This document shows positions 34,787 through 47,536 of a stretch of DNA of 64,000 bases, piece after piece. The notes below the pieces were generated by a model. The model ran no database searches and was not told the origin of the DNA. It was given only the letters and a program-made list of their open reading frames with translations. How positions within the stretch are numbered: position 1 is the first letter of the stretch; each line of letters starts with the position of its first letter. Both the position numbers and the translations under genes were made by a program. The DNA is from Phlegmacium glaucopus (lineage: Eukaryota > Basidiomycota > Agaricomycetes > Agaricales > Cortinariaceae): contig MU130302.1 in the NCBI GenBank assembly GCA_015039465.1, positions 19,860 to 83,859 on the forward strand. Direction: 5' to 3'.

Positions 34787-36365
34787 CAAAAAATTGATCT
34801 GCCTTCTCCAACTCCTTTTTGGGAGACTCAACTTCACCTTCAACATCGACTTGCTTCTTCGGTTTAGGTTTCGGGCGAGGTCTATCCTCAATGTTGACAT
34901 CCATCACATCGTCGTCGTCGTTCTTCATCTTCTTGGACATTGATTTCGGTTTGTTGAAGGACTAGCAGCTGAAGCAGAAGTCTTCAGCTTGGGTTTCGGT
35001 CTTGGCTTAGGCTTGTCTGCTTTGGCTCCATGGCGTCGTCGTCCGAAGCCATTCTTCGCTTTATCCTTGGACTTCGCCTAGCCGTTATCTTCGCCTTGCC
35101 GTCATCTTCGTCCACGTCGCAACCAGCAGCTGAAACTGCAGCTTTCTTTTTCGTCGGCTTTTTGACCTTGTCTCCAGAGGACGCATCTGTGACCCTCCCC
35201 ATTGCCATCCTTTGCTTTATTTTTCCCTTTCTTAGCATCTCTCCAAAGTAATATCTCCACTAGCGTCCGACGCCGTCTTAGCACCGGAAGAGTCTGAATC
35301 GCTATCGCCCATAATCAAGTCCCCTGAAAAGGCAAAATCAGGATCTAAGGAAGAAAAAAATCGTAAAGGAACACCCACCATCTTCCTTGCTACTATCATC
35401 GTCATCCTTCCTCGAAACCTTCTTTTGTCCAGACTTTCCGCGACCAGAATCAGAACTGATGACATCTGCGTATTGTCGTCATCATCAACCGCAGCAAGCA
35501 ATAAAGCGGTGTCGGGTTACCTCATCATTCTTTACCCTCACTTGTTTATCCTTCAAATACGCCTCGTCCACCCCTACTGATAGACGTAAAATTGTGTTGT
35601 GGACTACTTTTAATGACGATTTTGAGAACGAAGGTTCGTCCAGTCGAGGCTCCTACACCAGCACCCACACGAGAGAAGATCACTTGGTGGATGTCGTTGA
35701 TCTCAATCAGAGTGGGTTGTTTGGAAACGAAGAAGATATAACATTCGAGGAGGAAGCGACCGCCTTGAGGTTGGTATTGAAACCTGGGTGTCCGTCACGG
35801 CTAAAACAAGAAGTTAGGCTTCTCCTACACTTAATTAAAGGCGGACAAACCTTGGGAAACTTGATGATTTTATTCCCAGCCAAAGCCCGTAAAACGCTGG
35901 TTACCAATTCGTATGTCGAACGTTCGTAATTCTTCTTCAAATTGTCGTATTTGGCAATGTCTTCACTGAAGTAAATAAGATCAAAAGATTCTCTCCGCAT
36001 TTCATAAACACTTACCCGCTTCTACGATATCTCCTCTTCTCGCATAAACTGCATCACCAGACGTTAATACAAGGTCTGATCCTGTCGGATGGGCGTGCTC
36101 AAACCCAACTGGATTTCGATGATTAGCTGATGTTTGTGAGGGATTTGAAAGAGAAAACGTACGATGAATAGAACATGTTGGTCATCCTTGGGTAACAGAA
36201 AAAGTCGGGCAATAGATTGATAAAAGACCTTGTAATCGTATTTCCCTCGCAATATGGGAACACCGCCGTCCTCAGGCGTCAATGCTAACACCTCCTGGAG
36301 GCTCAGATACAAATCTCCAGTAACCTGACCAATGCAAGCCTTGGCTTTAATCGTATCGTGGAATG
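34787..36365 (-). pseudogene. POB3/SSRP1 pseudogene, copy A
   Basis: It is a relic of the FACT subunit gene whose intact copy is at 60498-63059. Read on the minus strand it contains AKACIGQVTGDL, KYDYKVFYQSIARLFLLPKDDQHVLFIV, LGLSTPIRQDQTLY, DLIYFSEDIAKYD and the acidic/basic tail with KPKPKK. Introns are kept, so it arose by DNA duplication and not retroposition. Frames shift many times and the N-terminal third (before the F-H-D-T-I-K segment) is missing, replaced by the unrelated fragment at 36366-36597. Confidence 0.88.
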
Positions 36366-36597
36366 TCCGATCTAGATGCAGCATGGAAAGCATCGTCAGA
36401 GAAGGAAGCTGAGCGGCGTAGGAAGGTTTTAATACACAGATACGACAGTAAGTTCCGACTTTTTGCCTGATATTGAACGCTGGTTTGACCGGGTTGCGGA
36501 GGTAGCCTTGAGGAAGAAGTTCGCGACTTTGGCCAACGACTTTGAGCAACGATTACTGGGCACTCCAATGAATTAACTGATGTACGTTCATACACTT
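36366..36597 (+). other. Unidentified coding-like fragment joining POB3 and RA/PH relics (copy A)
   Basis: About 230 bp belong neither to POB3 nor to the RA/PH gene but occur at the same junction in copy B (45736-45960). The plus strand reads like degraded coding sequence (EKEAERRRKVL, then FLPDIERWFDRVAEVALRKK, ANDFEQRLL, stop). The source gene is not in the window and I do not recognise it. Confidence 0.5.
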
Positions 36598-37592
36598 TTT
36601 TCAAGTGCTTGAACTGCTTGGACCGTTGGAACCATCTGACCCAAAAGTACCTGGTGAAGGCGAGGTAGGTGTACACCGGGATTTGATAGTAGCTGCTGTT
36701 GGCGAAACTGGATCTCTGGCCGGAACTGTCGAATTGGCACTAGGACCCGTGGTTGGAGGCGGCAGTACTACGATCAGAGTGGTATTTGAACCTGAAGCCG
36801 CAGTTAAACTTGGAATAAACAAGGTAAAAATATAGAGTCGAAACGGAAAACAACGCGTACCTATCACCAACCCAGCAACTAGCCCTTCGTCATGTTCATG
36901 TTCATGCTCATGATCGTCATTAACAAAAGCCGAACAAGGTGCTTTCACATCTCCCAATCCACTCTCCCATTCGCCTTGCCTGAAACCAAACTCAACTGCC
37001 TACCAACTTTGCTCCACCTCCAAACCCAACAACAGTTCCCCCGGTTAGATTCGCAAATGGATCATCATCCAACAAAAATTCAGGCAGGGGAGGAAAGCAT
37101 CGAACCCTGGGTCGCATCCAAGTTGGAATTTGAAGTTGAATGTTGTCTTTGTCTAAGCTTGAGCTTCTATTTAGAGAGGCCAGAACGGGGATGACCGTTG
37201 GTTTTGCTTTAGTTTTCACATGAGGGATCCTGTGGTGTATAAGCAGATAAAAGAAAGAGGTTGCAGTTGTTGTGATAAAGTGATAGCTGATGTTGTAGTG
37301 ACCGCTCGGACTCTTGGTTTATTTGTAGCCGTGGCCGTAGCTATAGTAGTTGATGTAAAATATGTTGGCGAAGGAATAAAGCAAATCTTGCAGTGGATAA
37401 ATTAATCGCTGTTAATGTCGTAGAAGATGACGAAGAAGTTGACAATGACGAAGTCAACATCGTAGTCACCATCGAACTCGTTGGTCCAATCCTAGTCATG
37501 GCCTAGGTAGGGGAAGTCGGACTAGCATCAACTGAAGCGAGTACGAATCCTTGCTGTGACTCTGACTATGTTGAAACCCAGGTAATCCGATT
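36598..37592 (-). pseudogene. RA/PH gene fragment, copy A
   Basis: It is a decayed copy of about 19790-20900 of the RA/PH gene (exon 2, intron, exon 3 part). DEGLVAGLVIGTRC, PPPTTGPS and FLLDDDPFANLTGG are recognisable. The intron between LVAGL.IG and GP.A.GSN is retained. Several shifts and deletions, and no domain content. The break with the POB3 side is at about 36597. Confidence 0.85.
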
Positions 37593-37855
37593 TGGTGACT
37601 GGTTTTGTAGTGTCGATGACATCCATTTCTCCGACAGATTTGAAGACACGTGACCAGGGCTCATGTACAGTCGCGGACAAACAAAAGCCAATAACTTTGA
37701 TATCTGGCGATCCAAGAAAAATTCTGGACGTTCTGACTTCAGATTCGAGCTTAGGTTGGAAAAATAGGCCGAGAAACACACCTGCGAAGTTTTTCCCACA
37801 GGCCGTTTGGATCCGCCAAATTTTTTACCAAAATCACAAAGGGGTTCTTGATTCA

Positions 37856-38367
37856 TAGTGCTGTGCTTGGCCCGGCTTCAGGCCGTGAGCCAGGCCAAGC
37901 CAGGCCAAAGTAATGGCCTGGCCTGGGATTTGAAAAGCCAAAGCCAAGCCATCAGTCTGTGGGTTTTCAGTGGGTTTTTTATTTTTATTTTACTGGCTGT
38001 ATAATGGTATTATATAGCTAGTAGCAACATGTAAACAGATGAACATCAAATTTAAATGTTAAACTTAATTATATACAGTAGTAACTTACTAGTAATATCT
38101 ACTAATGGACAGGCAATGGCATCCAGCTGAGCAGTGTTCATGCACTGGCACCTTTTTCTTGTGACCATCACTTTAGTACAGCTTGAAACATTATTCTCCT
38201 TAATTAATAGAAATAAAATTTGACAAAAGCTGTGGCCTGAGCCAGGCCAAGCCAGGGCCAGGCTGTGGTTGATGGCTTTGGCCCAGCCTGAGGATTAGTA
38301 AAGCCAAAGCCACCTAGGCCAAGCCAAAGCCAGGGGTTTGAGGCCAAGCCAGGCTGGAACAGCACTA
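37856..38367. mobile_element. TIR element rich in GGCCAAGCCA motifs (512 bp)
   Basis: Termini TAGTGCTGT...ACAGCACTA are inverted. Dense AGGCCAAGCCAGGC-type motifs near both ends in both orientations make long imperfect hairpins around an AT-rich core. The flanks are 11-bp near-identical direct repeats (TTCTTGATTCA at 37845-37855, TTCTTGAATCA at 38368-38378), longer than the 8 bp usual for hAT. Confidence 0.8.
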
Positions 38368-38378
38368 TTCTTGAATCA

Positions 38379-40289
38379 GAAGCCTGGACCAGGAGGTAGT
38401 CTGGCCATAGGGTGCTTAATTTTTTTTGGAACCCCCACAAATTAGCCTCAAATTACCTCAAAATGACATTAGACAAGCTCAGGGGCAACTTGTAAGGTCC
38501 TCAGACATTTAGAATAGTCAGAGGGCCCAAGAAAGTAATGATAAATTGATAATCAATCAATAATAGACAATATATTCAATACTAGATTTGACCAAGGTGA
38601 TCAGTGACTCAGTGTTTCAAGTCCTGCCTAACTATCCTTCCATGATTTAAATCCTAGCCTTACTCAAGTTGCAAAGAGTCTGGTATGGGAAGGCTAGGCC
38701 TGTGCCAATGATGTCATATTTCTATATATGATTATGTAGGTAGGTAGTCCAGCCCAAAGTGTCCTTAAAAAAAAATTGACCCAGGTATATTTTTTTTATT
38801 TCCTGCACTCTCTTGCAAAATCAATGAAAATTAAACTACCTAAATTGGGTTGACAATGACATCCAAATGCATCATCAGAAATGGTACAATGGCCCTTTTG
38901 CTTGTGAACTGCCCAAATGGCAGCTTTTCTGGACAGCAGAACACAGTAAGCATCATAAACCTATTGAAAATATTGATCTGATCATATCAGTATTGTGCAA
39001 TATTGCATTATTTGATTAGTTTTGTTATCAGTCCAATGGCAGATATGACTCATAGATAAGCACAGCCATGATTCTATTGTATATAACCTGTGAACCATTG
39101 ACATGAACCCTCATCAGTTTAAACCAATATATCTGATATCCAAGTATTGCACTCTGCTACTGAATTATAGCTCTGTTGCAACTGCATATTCTTTAAAACC
39201 AACATCCTAAATTTCAACAAAACTCCCATAAATGATTGATGAATTTCCTAATGATGTCAACCAGGCATGAGTCTAGCACAGCAAATGCAGCCTGCTTCAC
39301 CTCTTCAAAAAAATAAATTGGACTTGGCAGCATTGATACTTGTTTCATCCTCCAGTACTGAAGGATGAAAGTTCGGCCTAGAGATCTATGTATTAATTAG
39401 TTACTTACCATTTTTATTGAGTTGAATTCAAAATGAAATTTGAGAGGGAAGATGTATTCATGGCTGGTCTTTGATGAAGGTCTTGAGTATTAAAACTTGA
39501 TTTGAAAAATCATCTTGTTTGCTGAGAAGCCAGGCCATGCAACCATGGCCTTCAAAGTGCTGTCACCATCTTCTTCAACAAGGGAAGTTGCCTTTGACTG
39601 ATTCTGACACTATAAGACCAGGACCATGGTAATTTATGACAAAAAAGGTAGGAATAAGGAAATAACACCAAAAAAAGTGGTGATTTTGAGAAGTTGAAAA
39701 TTACAACATTAATGGTAGGAATTAATCCCTATGATTTACTGTAGATATTTACAATAGAAAGCAGAGTAATTTTTAAGAAGAATATTACAACTGTTAAGGT
39801 AGGAATTACTGAGGTAAAATACAATAAAAAAAACAATGTTATTTGGAGGAATTAATTCTTATGATTACTGTAGATATTTACAATGGAAAGCAATGTAATT
39901 TTAGGAAGAATTTGTAAAATCACCAAAATATTTGAGTAGCTAGATCACCTCAGGAGCCAAGGGGTCTTGTGAAAATACTAAGTGATAGGACCAACAGTTC
40001 CCATGCTATTTGATTGGCATTGAAATGGCCTGAGCTGAGCCATTTTCAAAGCTGATCAAATAGTGTGGGGACTGCTGCTCCTCACTGCTGCTCCCTTAGA
40101 AAAACTTATTTTTAGAAATGTTTTGTCATTTCTGATTACATTTTTCCTAAAGTTACACCAAAACACCTTTCTTATAAGAGAATTAATTCAGTGCAACCTT
40201 AATAAAAATGTTCTAGAAGTGATAAAACATGTCTAAAAATAGGTTTTTCCAAAATAAAAACCACCTACTACCAGCAGTAATAGGCAATC
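38379..40289. other. AT-rich region without recognised genes
   Basis: I see no protein-coding or RNA gene. It contains a diverged direct repeat (39716-39785 and 39848-39915, sharing TACTGTAGATATTTACAAT) and a short inverted pair near 39990 and 40045 (CTATTTGAT/ATCAAATAG). It is probably old transposon sequence. Confidence 0.5.
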
Positions 40290-40745
40290 TGTCCAAATTT
40301 TATTTCTGGTAGAATACAATATATCAATGTTAGGAGGTTTTCCAGCTAGACATAAGACCAGAATCCTGTGTTTTGTCAGTCCACCATTTCCAGAGCAGTA
40401 TCTACAATGTAAATATGGTATAATCTTGGTTATCCTCTGCAAAACATCAATCTTGTAATCATTCTTTTGCTGTCTATGGACTTTGATTAAATATAGGACT
40501 TATTGAGGTCTGGTCCATGTGTAAGGCTGGCACATGCTAAAAATGACTAAGTGTACATTTTGTAAATTCTTCACAAAGTTGATAATTAATGCCTTCTGTT
40601 CAAACATATCTGAAGTTTCAATTAAAGTTGACTAAAAAGGTGTTCATACTTTGATAATGGTGTGTTTATATTTTGACAATAGGACTACCATTTATAAGAT
40701 ATGGACGAGGTTAATTCTGTGAAATATTTTTGATTACTACTATAA
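40290..40745. repeat. 3' flank shared by NLR copies (duplication edge)
   Basis: The block with TCAATGTTAGGAG.TTTTCCAG and CAGAGCA.T.TCT matches the 3' flank of NLR A (29340-29870). Its inner part also matches that of NLR D (56130-56350). It marks the outer edge of the duplicated unit. Confidence 0.7.
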
Positions 40746-43700
40746 TCAGCCTCTATCCATTACTGTCTTTATATTCATGACTTCTAGCTCCAACTGCTCT
40801 GCCTTATTCAACTGTCCCTGGTTTTGGTATATAATTGCTAGATTTGACATACTTGTAAGGGTGTCTTGATGTTTTGCTCCAAGCACCTTCTTGCTCATGT
40901 CTACAACTTGGACACTGATCTGTTGTGCCTCATTCCATCTTCCCTGATTACAGTATGTGTATGCCAGATATCCCATGCTGATGAGGGTGTGTGGATGTTC
41001 TTCACCAAACACCTTCTTCATCAGGTCCATGACTTGAACACCCAGGTGCTCTGCCTTGTTCCATCTTCCTTGATTGTGGTATGTCCTTGCTAGGTTTCCC
41101 ATGCTTATAAGGGTGAATGGATGTTCTGCACCAAGCATATTCTTCCTTATGTCCATTACCTGAACCTCTAGCTGCTCTGCTTCATTCCATCTTCCTTGAT
41201 TACAGTAGATGCTTGCTAGATTTCCCATGCTCATGAGGGTGTCTGGATGTTCTGCACCAAGCACCTTCTTCATCATGTCCATGACTTGAACCTCCAGCTG
41301 CTCTGCCTCATTCAATCTTCCTTGGTTATGGTATGTCCTTGCTAGATTTCCAATGCCTATGAGGGTGTCTGGATGTTCTGGACCAAGAACTTTCTTCCTC
41401 AAGTCTATAACTTGAACCTCCAGCTGCTCTGCTTCATTCCATCTTCCTTGATTATTGTATGTCCTTGCTAGATTTCCCATGCTTATGAGGGTGTCTGGAT
41501 GTTCTGGACCAAGTACCTTCTTTCTCATGTCCATGACTTGTATTCCAAGTTGCTCTGCCTCATTCCATCTTCCTTGCCTATGGTATATGCTTGCTAGATT
41601 TGACATGCTTATGAGGGTATCTGGATGTTCTGAACCAAGGATCTCCTTCCACATCTCTAAGACTTCAACACACAGCTGCTCTGCCTCATTCTGCCTTCCC
41701 TGATTATTATATATCTTTGCTAGATTGTCCATGCCTATAAGGGTACCTGGATGTTCTGCTCCAAGCACTTTCTTGCTCATGTCCACAACTTGGACACTAA
41801 GCTTCTCTGCCTCACTCCATCTTTCTTGATTACAGTATGCAACTACTATATTTCCCATGGCTTTGAGGGTGTCTGGATGTTCTACACCAAGCACCTTCCT
41901 CCTCATGTCCATGACTTGAATAAAAAGCTGCTCTGCATTGTTCCAATCCCCATTCTCCCACATTACCAGTCCAAAATTGCTCCATTTATCATCATAATAC
42001 TGAATTATTCCTATCTGATTTCCATATAACTGATTAGCCTTGATATGTGGAAAAATCTTTCATCGCAACACATAATCCTGACTTGTAAATCTCCAAGGAA
42101 TTGCACAGGATAAAATCACACCTCCCATCTCACATATCCTTTTCTGTTCAGATTTTACCATTCTCTCACGACTCCAACAGTGCACTAAAGGATGAACAGA
42201 CAACATTTCAGATGTTTGTCCTCTTTTCATCAAGGAGAAAGAGAGAAGGATACCAATCCCTTGTCCAAAGATAAAGTCATCCCACTGACCATCACTGTCC
42301 AAGGCAAGTAGGGTATGATCCAATAAAGTGACTGCCTGGGGTAAAATTTCATCTACCTCCATATTAACAACCTGCCATTTCCTGGACTCCTCAGCAGCAG
42401 ATCTGAATATCTCTCTAGAAATATTACTATGATGATAGAAAGCACATATTTGAAGGATCAAGATTGCAGCCTGGGCTGCTTGTGCACTTCCAGCATTGGA
42501 TTTTCCACTGGCTCTCCTTTCTATTTCTTTGAAAGATAGATCCCAAGTCCCATACACTGTTTTATTATAAGCTGATGCTCCTGTGAATGTACCATCTGAC
42601 ATAAGAGTCTGACGATGCAAGGAGAATTGTCTGAGATATCCACTGATATCACATTTCCCAGCTTCAATATAAGCACCAGCATGCTCAATAGCAAGTGGGA
42701 TACAGCCAAGTGCAACAACAATATCTTTAGCAGCATTCAGATGCCCAGCTAATGGATCCAAATTGCTAGCATTGAGAAGCAGTATTATAGCATCTGCCTC
42801 CTCCATTTCATTGATCTCAATCACATTCTTAAATGATATGACCCTTCCCATGGATCTGTTTCTACTAGTAATGAGAATATTACCTCTGTTACCTGGAGGA
42901 ATGAACTTGGCCACCACATCTGGAGGAGGATCATCAGCATTATCATACACAATCAACCATTCCTCCTGGATAGAAGATATCCACTGGAGGCTAGACTGAA
43001 CTGAACCATCCACTCCAGAAGCTTGGGCAGCAGAAATACTGGATATCCCCTTGAGAGACATTGTGATACTCTCATCAGAGGAGGCATCAATCCAGAACAC
43101 ATGTGAAAACCTAGAGCAAAAAGATAAAACCAGTGTTGTGAATGGGTGAAGATGCTTACTTGTCAGACATTTCTTCTGTGAACTTGAGACAGATCTGGGT
43201 CTTTCCGATTCCTCCCATTCCCCATAGGAGACAAGTGCGTCTCAACATCAGTCTACTATTAGCACGATGAAAAAAGATATTTCCGAGCTTGTCAAGCGCG
43301 TCTTTCCGTCCAGTAAAGAATGGACTGGAGTTTGGTTTCTGAGGTACCGGGATCCCCGCCCGCCCTTCGCCAGGATTGGCGGGGAGAATATTGACGTAGT
43401 TTTCGCAGTTAACCTACATACAATTATTGCTAAATCATGTATATAATACACGAAAAAGACTTACAAAAGTGCCTCCAGTGATGAGTATATTCTGGGCATT
43501 CGCAAAGAAACACGAGCCAGCGTGAGTCCATTGATCACCAGGAATAGCCGAGAAGAGTGGTGTGAGCAACTCACGGAGGGATTTTTTTCAGATTCGGTAG
43601 ATCTCAAGTTGGCTTGCGTTATGGTATCAGGTAGGAAGTCTTCCAGACGTGTTGTAGCACGATCATGGATTGCCAAAGCGGAAACTGAAGCGGAAGGTTG

Positions 43701-43984
43701 GCATTCATGGCCAATCTGATCGACAATGATGTTTGCGTAAATATTATGGGTGTGCTGGGCCAAGTTGAGCTCACAGTATCGTTAACATCAGTGGCTTGTA
43801 TAACTTCAAGACTCGCAGTCGCAGCACTAGTGGGAGCGGATGGCATGGGATCAGCGGTTCTAGTTATGATTGCTATCGATGTCGAAGTTGCTGGTTCAAA
43901 ACTTGAATCAAAAGCATTGGTGACATTCAGAGATGGATATTTTGGTTTCTTGTATTTGTCAAATTTCTTGAAAATGCGTTTCAT
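40746..43984 (-). pseudogene. NLR B: NB-ARC/TPR gene with an in-frame nonsense codon
   Basis: It has the same five-exon plan as D, beginning MKRIFKKFDKYKKPKYPS at 43984. The P-loop GMGGIGKT is kept; exon 5 starts at 43110 with FSHVFWIDAS and runs through WLIVYDNADD, ILITSRN and HPLVHCWSRERM. At 42058-42060 a TGA replaces the Gln codon found after QDYVLR or QDYALR in A and D. The frame then continues without a shift (KIFPHIKANQLYGNQ) through about ten TPR units to the natural end NIKTVMDRG. Either it is a pseudogene by one codon or it makes a TPR-less NB-ARC protein. The GLPL motif reads GCIPLAIEHAGAY. Confidence 0.85.
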
Positions 43985-44396
43985 GATGCTCAATGCACAG
44001 GGGTCAAGGTGGGTGATGGGAGGCAAGAACAAAGCCGCTCTTGATTATGTAAGTGCGAACTTTGTTTACTCGAGTCCACCGGTTCCTTAGGTCACTAATT
44101 GTATCTTTCTCCCTCTCGCAGATGCTTCCAGTCCCGTCAGATATGTTATCTGTATCCTTCTGATTCAGCAGACAAACAACACGACGCAATTTCCGTCCAT
44201 TCCTCCAATCATGAATCAAATCATTGTACCCAGGAAGCGTTTGAGATAACCGTTGTATATAGACAGAGGTCATGCCCTGGGCCTGCTGTGGTTAAAGATA
44301 TAAAAGAAGCATTAGATCGCAGGAAAAATACAGAAAGCAAGTACTGTTCCTCCAAACCGTGGTCGAAAGATGAGAAACAAGGATACAAAATTTAAA

Positions 44397-45735
44397 AAAT
44401 TAATCTGTCTTCTCCAACTTCTTTTTGGGAGGCTCAACTTGAACAACTTCGGCTTCAACATCAACTTGCTTCTTCGGTTTAGGTTTCGGGCGAGGGTCCA
44501 CTCATCCTCAACATCCATCACATCCTCCTCGTCGTTCTTCGTTGTCTTGGACGTTAATTTCGGTTTGATTGAAGAACTAGGCACTGAAGCAGAGGTCTCG
44601 AGTTTGGGCTTCGGCCTTGGCGTAGGCTTGTCTGCTTTAGATCCATCTTCATCCACATCCATAGCGTCGTTGTCCGAACTCTTCTTCGCCTTGCCGTCAT
44701 CCTCGTCCGCGTCGCTATCAGCAACTGAAACTGCAACTTTCTTTTTCGCCGGCTTTTCGACCTTGTCCTGTCCGAAACCTTCTTTTGTCCAGACTTTCAT
44801 CGACCAGAACTGATGACATTCTGCATATCGTCGTCGTCATCATCGTCGCCGGCAACCACAGCAAGCAACAATTTGGCATCGGGTACCATCTCATTCTTCA
44901 CCCTCGCTTATTAATCCTTCAAATACATCCCTATTGATAGATATAAAATCGTCTTCTGGACCACTCTTAGTGACGATTTTAAGGTCGAAGGGTCTGCACC
45001 AGCATCCAGAAAAGAGATGATCACTTGGTGGATGTCGTTGATCTCGATCACAATGGCTTGTTGGGAGACGAAGGAAGATATAACGTTCAATGGAGAAGGG
45101 ATCGCCTTGATTCGCCTCGAAGTTGGCTTTGTAACCTAGGTGTCCGTCTCAGCTAGAAAAAGAGGTATTAGGTTTCTCCTGCACTTAATTAAAGGCAGAC
45201 AAACCTTTGGATACTTGCTGAACCAATCATTTTCTTCCCAGCCAAAGCCCGGAAAACGCTAGATACGACTTCGTATGTCAGATCTTCGTAATTCTTCTTC
45301 ATTGGTTGTATTTGGCAATGTCCTCACCTGAAGTAAATAAGATTGACAATTTCTCCCTGCATTTCATAAACACTTACCCGCTCTGCGGTGATCTCCTCTT
45401 CTCGCGTGAACTGCATCACCAGATATTGATACAGAGGTCCGATCCTGTCGGATGGGCGTGCTCAAACCCAACTGGATTTCGACGGTTACTCGATGTTTGC
45501 GAGAGATTTGAAAAAAAAAAGAGAAAACGAACGATGAATAGAACATGTTGGTCATCCTTGAGTAACAGGAAGAGCCAGGCAACGGGTTGATAAAGGACCT
45601 TGTAATCATAGGTCTTCTCTCGCAATCTCAAGAAACATTGCCGTCCTCAAGCGTCAATGCCAACACCTCGAAGCTCAGATTCACATCTCCAGTAACCTGA
45701 ACAATTTCAGCCTTTGCTTTAATCGTATCGTGGAA
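44397..45735 (-). pseudogene. POB3/SSRP1 pseudogene, copy B
   Basis: It is collinear with copy A: a lysine/acid tail at 44400-44760, a middle region with many shifts, then LGLSTPIRQD and DQHVLFIVRFLF, ending at the same upstream break as in A. It is shorter than A because of internal deletions; for example, the DDDD/SDSD linker is collapsed. No usable frame. Confidence 0.85.
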
Positions 45736-45984
45736 TGTCCGATCCAGCATGGAAAGTATTGTTAGAGAAGGAAGCTGAGCGGCGTAGGAAGATTAATGCA
45801 CCGATACGACAGTAAGTTTCGACTTTTTGTCTGGACGCTGATCTGACCGGGTTCCCAAGGTAGAATTTGAGGAAGGTGTTGGCGGCTTTGGCCAATGACT
45901 TTGAACAACAATTACTGACCACTTTAATGAACTAATTGCCATTGACGTACATTCACAGAACTTGATGTTCATCATCAACGATGG
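45736..45984. other. Unidentified junction fragment (copy B)
   Basis: It is homologous to 36366-36597 but more degraded (GAGAAGGAAGCTGAGCGGCG, then TTTGGCCAATGACTTTGAAC). It again lies exactly between the POB3 and RA/PH relics. Confidence 0.6.
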
Positions 45985-47225
45985 CTGAGAAAATGTACGT
46001 GGAATGGCAGGTGGCGAGTTGGGTGGTTGTCGTTGTGGTTTTCAGGTGCTTGAACTATTTGGACCGTTGGAACCATCTGACCCACTGGACGAAGCACTGA
46101 AACGAGAGCCAAGAGAGGGGGACCCCATTCCCCAGCTTCCAGTTCCTGAGAAAGTACCTCGTGAAGGTGAAGTAGGGTAGACCGGAATTTAGTAGTAGCT
46201 GATGTTGATGAAACTGAACCTCTGGCCGAAACTGTCGAACTGGTGCTAGGACCCGTGGTTGGAGGTGGCAGTACTGCAATCAGGGTAGTATCTGAACCTG
46301 GAGCCGCGGATGGACCTGGAATAAACAAGGTAATTATTCAGAGTCGAAACGGAAAACAACGCATACCTATCACCAACCCAGAAACCAGCCCTTTGTCAAG
46401 TTCATATTCACGCTCATGATTGTCATTAACCAAAGGCGAACGAGCTGCTTTCATATCTCCCAATCCACTCCCATTCACCTTGCTGAAACCAAACTCGACT
46501 ACCTACCAACCTACCCTCCACCTCCAAACCCAATAACAGTTCCTCTGGTCAGATTCGCAAAAGGATCATCATCCAACAAAAAGTCAGGCGATGGAGAATT
46601 ACGTGGAGAAGGCATCGAACCCTGGGTCGCGTTCAAGTTGGAATTTGAAAATTGAATGTTGTCTTTGCCGTGGGTTTGAGCTTGGGTTTCTATTTAGAGA
46701 GGCCAGAATTGGTTTTGCTTTACGGATCCCGTAGCATATAAGCAGATACAAAAGGAAGAGGCTGTAGTTGTTATGATGAAGTGATAGCTGGTGTTATGGT
46801 GACCGCTCGGACTGTTGGTCTATTTGTAATTGTGGCCGTAGTTATAGTAGTTGATGTAGAAGATGTTGGCGAAGGAAGTGAAGGAAATCTTGCACTGGAT
46901 AAAGCAGTCGCTGGTGGCGTTGTAGAAGATGACGAAGAAGTCGAAGAAGTTGATAATAACGGTCGACATCGTAGTCACCATCGAATTCATTGGTCCAATT
47001 CTAGTCATGACCTAGGTATGGGTAGTCAGACTAGCATCAATTGAAGCAAGTGCGATCTCCTTACTATGATTCTGACTATGTCAAACCCAGGTAATCCGAT
47101 TTGATGCTGGTGTAGTAGTACCGACCGCAGTAGTTATGAACCGTCCATCCAATTTTGCGTTTTTCGAATTCCCAATACTAACATGCGCTGGCTGCTAGAG
47201 ACTAACTGCAGAGGAAGACCGTCAT
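45985..47225 (-). pseudogene. RA/PH gene fragment, copy B
   Basis: It is a decayed copy of about 19730-21150 of the RA/PH gene. PPPTTGPSTSSTVSARG, DDDPFANL, FVIFYNAT-like poly-acid remnants and HDGLPLQL near the 5' end (GLPLPL in the intact gene) are seen. It extends a little further than copy A on both sides, so A and B come from one composite ancestor and were trimmed differently. Confidence 0.85.
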
Positions 47226-47536
47226 GGAGTAAGTAATGCACACGCCGAAAAAACCGTTGCTGTTCAGACCTCAGAGCGCTGACCACACACTTGCACTTGC
47301 AGCAGCGAACGGTCTCCGACGACAAGGTCCTGAAACGCCAAGGCAGAGGTGGGTGGAATGGGCTGGACAGTGCAACTCCAGTGAGGGCAGCCACACTCAT
47401 AGTGGTTTCGACCCTACGAAAGGTCTCGTCCCTGACTAGGCCGTACTCCCTGTTTCTTTAGGTGTTTCGAAAGCCGGGCCGATCCTTTTGGGAATTGGGA
47501 GCACATTCGGTTGACCCTTCACCAACTACTATATGT
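47226..47536. other. Centre of the inverted B/C arrangement, unidentified sequence
   Basis: About 310 bp of GC-richer, apparently unique sequence separate the minus-oriented B unit from the plus-oriented C unit. Short open frames occur but no recognisable motif. It could be a piece of another gene brought in at the junction. Confidence 0.45.
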
